Positions 25,527 through 33,200 of a stretch of 44,155 nt of DNA are shown in pieces. The stretch spans positions 1 through 44,155 of the forward strand of contig NZ_FMZS01000022.1 in NCBI RefSeq assembly GCF_900101265.1, in the 5' to 3' direction. The notes beneath the pieces are model-generated. The model was given only the letters and a program-made list of their open reading frames with translations. It did not search any database and was not told the DNA's origin. Made by a program: the position numbers and the translations under genes. Each line of letters opens with the position of its first letter. Position 1 is the stretch's first letter. The DNA comes from Massilia sp. PDC64. GTDB taxonomy: Bacteria > Pseudomonadota > Gammaproteobacteria > Burkholderiales > Burkholderiaceae_D.

Positions 25527-26321
25527 CTAGTCCCGACCCTCACGTTTCAGCGGGAACCGTTCGATAAGGGCACAGATGGTCGGCGCAATTTCCACATGTT
25601 CGGGATACTCTCTGGAGATGGCAAGCGCCGTAAACATGAAGACGATGGCGGGCAGCGCGATGACGAATTCCGCGTCGGCGACCCGGGAGTGGAATGTCGC
25701 CAGCTCTACCGCGTCGAGTCTGCCAATGTCCATGTAGTGACCGCCTCGGCCAAGTGGTGCCAGCAAGGCGAACGTCGGGATGACGCGATCCAGCAACGGC
25801 AGCTCGTCGGGCGAGATGCCGGCATGGTCACGTGCCAGAAATTCAACGATGGAACTGCTGCGGAACTCGTCGGCTCGACGCGCGAACGCTTCGCTACCGG
25901 ACCGTGCGACGTTGTAATACTGCGCTTCGATCAGCGTGCGGCAAGCCTGTCGCGCTGTCGTCGGCACCAGCGAGCCCGCCGCGGCCAAGACATCAAGACC
26001 TTCCTGTAACGCGCGCGCGCCGCAAAAGCGACTGTGGTCGGCGGCGGCCACGTCGGATTTCTCAAGCGTGAAGCGCACCCAAAGCTGAAGGAACTGGAGG
26101 TAGTGCTCGCACAGGACGCGCAGTAACGTCTTGAATGTGTAGGCGTTGTTGGACTCGAGTGTATCGAGCATCGCCGCTTTCAGACTGTTTGTCCGGACGC
26201 AGAACGACAGCATCGCGCGGTAGGTGTCGGGATACGTCGTCGTTGCGATGCGGCTCGACAATACCTGGAGATGTTCGTCGACGATGTTGCTAATGTGGGT
26301 GTCGATGGTACGCGCTCGCAC
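25527..26321 (-). CDS. uncharacterised helical protein (DUF5677-like)
   Basis: A 264-residue, mostly helical protein. The segment AYTFKTLLRVLCEHYLQFLQLW and the later PLGRGGHYMDIG followed by a hydrophobic helix (VIALPAIVFMFTALAIS) resemble the Arg-x-x-x-Glu-plus-hydrophobic-helix layout of DUF5677-type proteins, some of which occur in defence islands; the match is weak and by eye. A GTG start at 26321 is preferred because GGAGG lies six bases upstream. It is the last gene of a same-strand trio, 74 bases below the preceding gene. It has no signal peptide; a toxin or sensor role would be speculation. Confidence 0.65.
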   Translation of the reverse strand: MRARTIDTHISNIVDEHLQVLSSRIATTTYPDTYRAMLSFCVRTNSLKAAMLDTLESNNAYTFKTLLRVLCEHYLQFLQLWVRFTLEKSDVAAADHSRFCGARALQEGLDVLAAAGSLVPTTARQACRTLIEAQYYNVARSGSEAFARRADEFRSSSIVEFLARDHAGISPDELPLLDRVIPTFALLAPLGRGGHYMDIGRLDAVELATFHSRVADAEFVIALPAIVFMFTALAISREYPEHVEIAPTICALIERFPLKREGRD

Positions 26322-26395
26322 TTGATACCTCCAACGTCATGGGTAAATCTGCGCGGCTCCTTTTTTCGACATCGCCGTGCGAAGTCGGTTCGCCG

Positions 26396-26905
26396 TCATG
26401 ATTCTTCGAAGGCTTCCGCCATAGCCAGAACCTTGGCTACTTTCCCTTTGGCCAGTGCTTGTAGCGGCGTCAGGCCGCCGAGGGAAAATCGCGCGCTCGT
26501 GAGGAAGAAGTGTTTGGTAGCGCCCGGCAGGCAGCCCAATGCTCTGCAGACACGCTCGATCGACAGGCGAGCGGGTGACGGGGCCGCGAAAAAAGCTGGA
26601 TATACGGCCACATCGCCGGGGCCCCGCAGTGCGTAGACGCGCTTTGCTCTCACGGCACCACTTAACGCCTGCGGCGAAATCTGCAAAAGGGCCCGCAACT
26701 CCGGACCTCGCAACAGTTCGCGTGAAGCCAGCTGCTCGCGGCGGTACTCCGCCTCCTCCCGAATCAGGGTCGCGACGAAATCTGCCGTGGAGACGTGGTT
26801 TTTGCGGCGATCAACCGGAGGCGACTTGCTGGCGGCGCATGCGTTCCGATTGGTCGCGCCAGAGCTTTGGCGAGAGCGACCATTCTTGTCATTTGACGTC
26901 CCCAT
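26396..26905 (-). CDS. putative DNA-binding antitoxin-like protein (HTH plus ParS/DUF2384-like tail)
   Basis: A 169-residue protein. After a polar N-terminus come ELLRGPELRALLQISPQALS and VRAKRVYALRGPGDVAVYP, a helix-turn-helix followed by a wing-like turn. The C-terminus FSLGGLTPLQALAKGKVAKV plus AMAEAFEE resembles the LGG-x-TPL-x-AL-x-x-G signature of Xre/MbcA/ParS antitoxins (DUF2384). Its start overlaps the stop of the upstream 430-residue gene by one base (TGATG), so the two are translated together. The toxin partner, if any, is not of a recognised RES type. Family assignment is by motif only. Confidence 0.65.
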   Translation of the reverse strand: MGTSNDKNGRSRQSSGATNRNACAASKSPPVDRRKNHVSTADFVATLIREEAEYRREQLASRELLRGPELRALLQISPQALSGAVRAKRVYALRGPGDVAVYPAFFAAPSPARLSIERVCRALGCLPGATKHFFLTSARFSLGGLTPLQALAKGKVAKVLAMAEAFEES

Positions 26906-28197
26906 CAGTTCCTCACCCCGGCTGGTTCCATCTCATCCTTGACGCCAAGTTGACGCTGGACATGAGCGGCTACCTCTTTCCCTTTCAGTGTTTCGAACGA
27001 AATGTCGCCGCCTTTGAGCACGTCGTCCAGCAGGACAGTAGTCAGCCAGGGCTCGGTCGCAGGCGAAGGACGGCGCCACGGGTGAATTGGCTTACCGTTC
27101 GCAAGTCGATAATCTGCCGCGCGACGTAGGCTTCCCGGCATCATGCTGTAGATTCTCTGACGTGCATATCCTCGTCGCTGGGAGAGCGCTGCGAGGTCCT
27201 TCAACGTGTAATGGATGATGTTACAGACCTCGCCAATCGAAAGATGGTCCAGGCAGTGCCGGATGGAAGCCGCAACCTTGGACGAGTAGAGGCCCGGCTG
27301 GCCGAACCTGTAGCCCGTGCATAGGTGGATGAAATACTTCTTGCACTCGCTTTCTGCCACCAGATACCAGAGTTCCTTGACCTCTTGCGGCTCGGGATGG
27401 TCCAGACGGTCGGATAGCACCGCGAAGATGTCGGCCAGCGACCGGCCTGTAATATCGCGAGCAAGCACCCATCGTCTCGTGCGTAAATTGATTGTCCCTG
27501 CACCAGTTGCCTCATCGATTCTGGTGTGATTAGCAATTGATGCAAGAGCTGGAACTAGGATCTTGTCCGCATAAAGTCGCGTGTAAATTTGTTCCGCGAG
27601 CTCATTAGTTGCTGCAAGCGCGCACGCCAGATACTCGAATGAAGGGATCTCTTGGTTGTCCCTGCCTACGTCTGCGGCCACGAGTATCGCGTACAGGAAG
27701 CATGACTGCATGTAGCTCAGGTGGGCAAAGTCGATCGGCTCGGATTGATCACGCATGCCTTTCGATCCATATGTCATGTGGTCACGACGCTGTCGCTCGG
27801 CGTACATGGACGCTTTCTGTTTTGCTGCAAGCGCTGCGGCGTCGCAGGAAGCACATAGCGGCGGCGTCCATTTTGCCTCCCATCCCAGTAGAGATCCAGT
27901 CGCGGGCGAATAGTCCCTGCGCGCGCCGACCTCGATCGCTGTCCCACAGGCATTGCATCGCAGATGGGGCAGGTAGGCACGACACGCAGATTTCAACATC
28001 TTGATCATCTCCGCGCGACTCAGCCCAGCGTCGGACTGCAACGCGGCGTAAGGCTCGGTCCATTTCCCTGAATCGTCGATGGACCAATATCTCAGGCAGA
28101 GCGAATTATTGGTTTCGCTATCGGTAAGGAAACATACGAAAGGTGTGCGATCTCGAGGCATGTCGTGAAGCTGGAGAGGAGGAGTACTGATCGGCAC
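26905..28197 (-). CDS. uncharacterised 430-residue protein with zinc-ribbon-like cysteines
   Basis: The N-terminal third has two CxxC pairs (LRCNACGTAIEV and PLCASCDAAAL, about residues 87-137), likely a zinc ribbon; the rest is helical, with EVKELWYLVAESECKKYFIH and VAASIRHCLDHLSIGEVCNI as distinctive stretches. I do not recognise the family. The start is uncertain: GTG 28197 gives the full length, while an internal ATG at 28161 also lacks a clear ribosome site. It is the first gene of a - strand trio, divergent from a small Xre regulator across a 127-base region packed with palindromes, suggesting control by that regulator. Confidence 0.65.
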   Translation of the reverse strand: MPISTPPLQLHDMPRDRTPFVCFLTDSETNNSLCLRYWSIDDSGKWTEPYAALQSDAGLSRAEMIKMLKSACRAYLPHLRCNACGTAIEVGARRDYSPATGSLLGWEAKWTPPLCASCDAAALAAKQKASMYAERQRRDHMTYGSKGMRDQSEPIDFAHLSYMQSCFLYAILVAADVGRDNQEIPSFEYLACALAATNELAEQIYTRLYADKILVPALASIANHTRIDEATGAGTINLRTRRWVLARDITGRSLADIFAVLSDRLDHPEPQEVKELWYLVAESECKKYFIHLCTGYRFGQPGLYSSKVAASIRHCLDHLSIGEVCNIIHYTLKDLAALSQRRGYARQRIYSMMPGSLRRAADYRLANGKPIHPWRRPSPATEPWLTTVLLDDVLKGGDISFETLKGKEVAAHVQRQLGVKDEMEPAGVRN

Positions 28198-28258
28198 CGT
28201 TTGGCAGAGCTCAACGGTAAAAGCTAAAAGACCTTTCGATAGAATACTCGAAAATGAT

Positions 28259-28318
28259 GACTATAGTCTGAAGACTTGATGATACCGCAGAGACATCATT
28301 TCTCCCAAATAATGGGAG
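28259..28318. promoter_or_regulatory. palindrome cluster between the trio and the Xre gene
   Basis: GACTATAGTC (28259-28268) is a perfect palindrome that overlaps AGTCT-GA-AGACT (28265-28276). A third inverted repeat, CTCCCA-AATAA-TGGGAG (28302-28318), contains the GGAG of the Xre ribosome site in its right arm. These are good candidates for Xre operators on a divergent promoter, with possible translational occlusion of xre. Confidence 0.6.
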
Positions 28319-28324
28319 AGGTCT

Positions 28325-28570
28325 TTGGATCCTGGGTTGGCCTTTGGGAAAGTGTTGCGCGCGGTGAGACGAGAGGTCGGCCTTACACAGGAGCAGCTTG
28401 CGCATGCGGCGGCAATTGACCGGACGTTCGTCAGCCTGATCGAACGTGGGGAGCGCCAGCCGACGGTGCGCGTGATTTTCCGGCTGGCCGAGGCTTTGGG
28501 CGTGACGCCGTCCCGATTGATCGAGTTGACAGAAGGGCAGGTGCGGAACAATGTTCGCGAAGGGCCGTGA
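28325..28570 (+). CDS. Xre-family helix-turn-helix regulator
   Basis: An 81-residue Cro/C1-type DNA-binding protein: FGKVLRAVRREVGLTQEQLA, then IDRTFVSLIERGERQPTVRV and EALGVTPSRL, a complete five-helix HTH_3 domain with little else. No ATG is available; TTG 28325 (GGAG six bases upstream) or TTG 28337 could initiate. Divergent from the three-gene unit and convergent with tae4 (14 bases between ends). Probably represses the divergent operon and itself. Confidence 0.85.
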   Translation: MDPGLAFGKVLRAVRREVGLTQEQLAHAAAIDRTFVSLIERGERQPTVRVIFRLAEALGVTPSRLIELTEGQVRNNVREGP

Positions 28571-28584
28571 CCCTTGGGTTACTT

Positions 28585-29079
28585 CTATTGCAGCGCCCAG
28601 AACCAAACTTCGCGAGAGGACCAATAGCAGCCCGTCGCCATCCCATCGATCTCGTTCCCGCAGCGCAGATAGCTACCCCAACGGTCCCGGGATACGATGG
28701 CGATGTGCCCCTGCGGCCGATCGTCGCCATAGATGCTAAAGAACGACACGATGCCGCGCTGGCTACCAACTGCTTCCTCTGCTTTCGGTCCGCTGTCGAA
28801 TTTTTCAGGTTGGCCGATCTGGCGTACCAGCCAGTTGCTCAGCTTGTGCTGACTGGTCTCGATCGCACGACCCTTGTACTTGCCTGCCTTGATCGGCCAC
28901 TTACCCGGATTCGGGTAGCCGGCGCCGAGCAAGGCCAGGCTCAGCCGGATCGCGCATGTATTGTAGAAATTGGGATCGCTGATGTTTTCGGGATACCCAA
29001 TCCATTGGTAGAGTTCTTCGCGGCCGACGTTGTCCGTGTCGGGGAAGTGCATTCTGAGACTGGCGAAAGGGACTTTCAT
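28585..29079 (-). CDS. tae4: type VI secretion amidase effector, Tae4 family
   Basis: A 164-residue NlpC/P60-like cell-wall amidase that cleaves peptidoglycan peptide cross-links in rival Gram-negative cells after T6SS delivery. The catalytic Cys42 lies in NFYNTCAIRLSLAL, a family hallmark, and His125 in PQGHIAIVSRD; both are intact. There is no signal peptide, as expected for a T6SS-delivered toxin. The ATG at 29079 is used because MKVPFASLRMHFP is the family-like start and it overlaps the stop of the upstream immunity gene by four bases (ATGA). Confidence 0.92.
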   Translation of the reverse strand: MKVPFASLRMHFPDTDNVGREELYQWIGYPENISDPNFYNTCAIRLSLALLGAGYPNPGKWPIKAGKYKGRAIETSQHKLSNWLVRQIGQPEKFDSGPKAEEAVGSQRGIVSFFSIYGDDRPQGHIAIVSRDRWGSYLRCGNEIDGMATGCYWSSREVWFWALQ

Positions 29080-29498
29080 CGCTTGCTCCGTTGGTCGACA
29101 GGGCAGGGCCATTTCGTCCGCCAGCCCTCTACGATGAGGTCGGCGGCGTTGCGCTTGAGCTGGGTATCGGACATCTGTTGCAGCGCGCGTCGTGCATCCT
29201 CCTCGAGCTCGTCCGGCGCGGGCTTATACCTGGCGCTCCAGCACCACGCTTTGCCCTCCGTGGCATCGTGCACGCCGTGGATGAAGCCGCGGACGAGCTC
29301 GCGATTGCGCGCGTCTTCGAATTCGGCAGCGATGGCTCGGGTACGAAACGGGCTGTCCGGCGTCCAGTTGACGGCCGCCGGGTCCACGTTCCCCAAGAGC
29401 TTCACTAGGCGATGACCCGTCATCCACGGTGTCACGCCCGCAGGCTGTGCATTGCATGGACTCGCGAGCGCGAGGCCGATAGCGAGAAACGCGCGCAT
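29076..29498 (-). CDS. tai4: Tai4/Rap1a-family periplasmic immunity protein
   Basis: A 140-residue protein with signal peptide MRAFLAIGLALASPCNAQ, then the Tai/Rap1a-like fold: MTGHRLVKLLGN, RELVRGFIHGVHDA, and the C-terminal WPCP motif with a cysteine partner near residue 89 (KAWCWSAR). Tai4 proteins dimerise in the periplasm and block Tae4. The gene lies between hcp and tae4 and overlaps both (TGATG with hcp, ATGA with tae4), so immunity is translated before the toxin. ATG 29498 is fixed by that coupling and by the signal peptide. Confidence 0.88.
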   Translation of the reverse strand: MRAFLAIGLALASPCNAQPAGVTPWMTGHRLVKLLGNVDPAAVNWTPDSPFRTRAIAAEFEDARNRELVRGFIHGVHDATEGKAWCWSARYKPAPDELEEDARRALQQMSDTQLKRNAADLIVEGWRTKWPCPVDQRSKR

Positions 29499-29989
29499 CA
29501 CGCGATCCTGTTCGTGGCCAGGTCCCATCCGCCAGCCGTGTTGCCGCTCGTACCGCCAGCAATCCGTTGCTGGGTGTATTTCCATTTGACCTTCGAAAAT
29601 TTCAGGCCGAGGCTTTCGACAGGTATGTCACCACCCGTGAACGCCGGTGCGATGTGTTCAATCAATACATTCTCGAGCTCCACTTCGAAATATTTGATCG
29701 GCTCACCATTGCCGTCGGCGCGCATCATCTCAAGTTTGGCTTTCGGAATGGTCTTGCCGCAGGCGCAGGTCTGGGCCAAGAGCGGCGACGCCAGATCGAC
29801 CAGCTTGCTAACACTGATCTCGCTGAGCTCGGCGCGTTCCGCCGTGTGCCCGCCGCTGGTCGATGCGGTTGCGCTCTTGGGTTGATGGATGGCCCAGTTG
29901 ATCGATGTGCACTCGATCCAGCCGACGTGCTTCGTGTCGGCCGACTCGCCCTTGATGCCGTCGAGTTGCAAGTAAAAGTCTGATGCCAT
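29498..29989 (-). CDS. hcp: orphan Hcp, type VI secretion tube protein
   Basis: A 163-residue Hcp1-family protein (MASDFYLQLDGIKGESADTK, CTSINWAIHQPKSATAS, EISVSKLVDLASPLL, CGKTIPKAKLEMMRADG, YFEVELENVLIEHI). It forms hexameric rings of the T6SS tube, and small effectors such as Tae proteins are loaded in the Hcp lumen. ATG 29989 follows GGAGGCCAC; the frame remains open upstream without support. No other T6SS structural gene is in the window, so this copy must rely on a machine encoded elsewhere. First gene of the hcp-tai4-tae4 operon. Confidence 0.93.
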   Translation of the reverse strand: MASDFYLQLDGIKGESADTKHVGWIECTSINWAIHQPKSATASTSGGHTAERAELSEISVSKLVDLASPLLAQTCACGKTIPKAKLEMMRADGNGEPIKYFEVELENVLIEHIAPAFTGGDIPVESLGLKFSKVKWKYTQQRIAGGTSGNTAGGWDLATNRIA

Positions 29990-30126
29990 GTGGCCTCCGT
30001 TCTCATTGAGAGGGCCATTCTCGCAATAGCGCTGGCAATGTTCGTTGGCTGAAATCACAAGTTCTCACTGCGACTTCGTTGTAAATAAGCCTAATTCCTC
30101 CAGCGAATTTTTTCTGACGTTTTTAC

Positions 30127-30224
30127 GAATGTTACCTTCCTCAGAGCTCGCGAATTGTTACAAGTATTGGAGCGTAACATTCTCGTGATTTTTCGTGAGT
30201 AATTTCAGATGTTCAATATGTTAC
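30127..30224. promoter_or_regulatory. GTTAC/GTAAC repeat cluster between hcp and the helicase gene
   Basis: GAATGTTAC (30127-30135) and GTAACATTC (30174-30182) form a perfect 9-base inverted repeat; TTGTTACAA (30155-30163) is a palindrome between them and a further GTTAC lies at 30220-30224. The area is AT-rich relative to the flanks and serves two divergent genes. Candidate operator array; the binding protein is unknown. Confidence 0.5.
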
Positions 30225-30255
30225 CGTCGATCACGGAAGATTTCCGCGACAGACT

Positions 30256-33200
30256 ATGCTTGCGGATTCGCTACAAGTTTCGATTCGTCGATCGGGGAAC
30301 AACGTGGAACAAGCAGAGGATCTGGCGGAGAAGTCCGCCGTGGAAGTGCCGGAATATAGTATTCGGATATCGAGCGCCAATAAGCTGAACCTGGCGGATT
30401 TCCAGAACTCGGTTCCCCTCCTGCGCGAGCTGGCCGTGGTGAACGACAGCGAGCGCGAACTCTCCCATCTTCAACTGCGCCTCGCATCGTTCCCGCCGTT
30501 TTTGAAACCGAAGACCTGGTCAATCGACGTGTGCGACCCCAAGTCGCGTTACGGTATTCAAGACCTTGATGTGCAGCTTGACGGCGTCCTGCTCGGCAAA
30601 CTGACCGAAGCCGAGACGTCGACCATCACGTTCACGCTGGTCGAGAAGTCCGGTACGCCCGACGAACGAGTGCTCGTGACCGAAGAACGGAAAGTCGACC
30701 TGCTGCCCCGGAATCAATGGGGCGGGTTGTCCCATCTTCCCGACCTGGTCGCGGCGTTCGTTCAACCGAACGAACTCGCCGTCGACCGTTTGCTAAAGCA
30801 AACCGCCGAGGTACTCCGCAAGGCGGGCAAGGATCCCGCATTGGACGGCTACCAGGGCGGTGCCAAACGGGCGTGGGAATTGACCTCGGCACTGTGGACG
30901 GCCGTAGCGGGCCTCGGCCTGGATTATGCCTTGCCGCCCGCCAGTTTCGAGCACCGCGGCCAAAAGGTGCGCAGCTCTTCGCAGCTTCTGGATGCCCGCA
31001 TCGGTACCTGTCTCGATCTCACGCTGCTGTTTTGCTCGGCCCTCGAGCAGGCAGGGCTGAATCCCATCATCGTATTCACGAAGGGCCATGCGTTTGCCGG
31101 GGTCTGGTTGCGCAAGGAAGAGTTCTCGACCGTTGTCGTGGACGACGTAACCGCCATTCGCAAACGGGTCAGGCTGAAGGAGCTGGTCTTGTTCGAGACC
31201 ACTCTGATCACCCAGCGTCCCGCTCCGTCGTTTTCGTTTGCCACCGAAGTCGCGAACGGTGCGATCTCGGAAGAGAAAGAAGAGGCATTCGAGCTCGTCG
31301 TCGACATCCGGCGCGCCCGCATGCAGCGCATCAAACCGCTCGCAAGCGGAGACAGTCAGGTCATCACACCGCCCAGTGACGACACGATCGAAGCGACGGC
31401 TGCGATCTTCGACGACGGTGCCCCCGATCTGCCTGACGACGATGGTCCTGCGGTCGATATCCCTGCGATCGACCCGAAGGACCGGCTCGCGCGGTGGCAG
31501 CGCAAGCTGCTCGATCTCTCGCTTCGCAACAATCTCTTGAATTTCAAGAGCGGGACGAAGTCGATACGGCTCGACGCTCCCGAACCTGGCGCGCTGGAAG
31601 ACGTGCTATCCGACGGCGCACCGATCCGCCTGCTGTCGCGCCCCGACCTGATGGACGGACGGGATCCACGCAACCAGGCCATTCACGAGCAGCGATCCCG
31701 CGAGGACGTCCGCCGCGCCCACGCGCTCGACGCGCTCAAGCGACGCGAAGTGTTTGTCAGCATGGAAGAGAAGGCGCTGGACTCAAGACTGGTAGAGCTG
31801 TTCCGCGACGCGAGGACCAAGCTGCAGGAGGGTGGTGCAAATACACTGTTCCTTGCGCTCGGTTTCCTGAACTGGACGCGCGACGACAAGGCCGGGCAAA
31901 AATATAAGGCGCCACTTATTCTTATCCCCGTGTCGCTGCATCGCAAGAGTGTGCGCTCGGGTTTCACGATGTGTCTGCACGAGGACGAACCACGCTTCAA
32001 CTCGACGCTCGTCGAAATGCTGCGTCAGGATTTCAACCTCAACCTGGGTGTCGTCGACGGCGATCTGCCGCATGACGATGCCGGCCTCGACGTCGCACTC
32101 ATCTGGAAAACCGTCTCCCATGCGGTTCGCGACATTAAAGGGTGGGAGGTCTCTGACGAGGTCGTGCTCGCCTCGTTCTCATTTGCTAAATATCTGATGT
32201 GGGTGGACCTCGCGCAACGTACGGACCAGTTGCGCCAGAACCCGGTCGTGCGCCACCTGATCGATACGCCGCGTGAATCCTACCCCTCGACGGTCGAATT
32301 CCCGCTCGCGAAGCAGCTGGACAGAGACTTTACGCCTGACGCGACGTTCTGCCCGCTGCCGGCGGACTCCTCGCAGCTTTCGGCAGTTATGGCCGCAGCG
32401 AAGGGCAAGGACTTCGTCCTTATCGGGCCTCCCGGCACGGGCAAGAGCCAGACGATTGCCAATCTCATCGCTCAATGTCTGGCCGAGGGCAAGCGGGTAT
32501 TGTTCGTGTCGGAGAAGATCGCGGCGCTGGATGTGGTCTACCGGCGCCTGCGCGAAGTCGGCCTTGGCGAATTTTGTCTCGAACTTCACTCCAGCAAGGC
32601 GCGCAAGCTCGACGTGATCACGCAGCTGCAAAAGGCGTGGGAAGCGCAAGGCGACGTGGATCCGGAAGAATGGCGTGCGCAGGCCGCGAAGCTCAAGCGG
32701 TTCCGCGATGAGCTCAACCTGTACGTCGACCGCCTGCACCACCGGCATCGGAACGGTCTTACCATTTACAAGGCGATCGGCATCGTCGTCGATGGTGAAG
32801 ACGTACCGAAGCTCGACCTGTCGTGGGCCGGCGCGGACACGCATGACCACGCGCAGCTCGAGGGATTACGCGAGTTGGTCGAGCGACTTGAAGTGAATGC
32901 GGAAGCTGTGGGCGCGGACGGGCTGCTCAAAGGGCCGCTGATGGCGGTCGGCCACGCGGAATGGACACCGACTTGGCAACAGACATTCATCGGTGCAGCA
33001 AGGGCGGTCCTCCCGGTCGCCGAAGAGTTGCAACGTGCAGTGTCGGCCTTCCAGGATGCCACCAACCTGGCGGGACTTCCGACTAATCGGCGGGCTCGCG
33101 TCGTGATCGCGGAATTGACACGTGGCCTGCCTGAAGCCTTCGGCCACCATTGGAGTTTCGTATTCCGTCCCGACGTACGCGACTTGCTGGGCCGCCTCCG

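Noticed and set aside
28198..28212. TTGGCAGAG near 28201 resembling the repeat after guaA
   Set aside because: Only nine bases match, without the rest of the unit; expected by chance.
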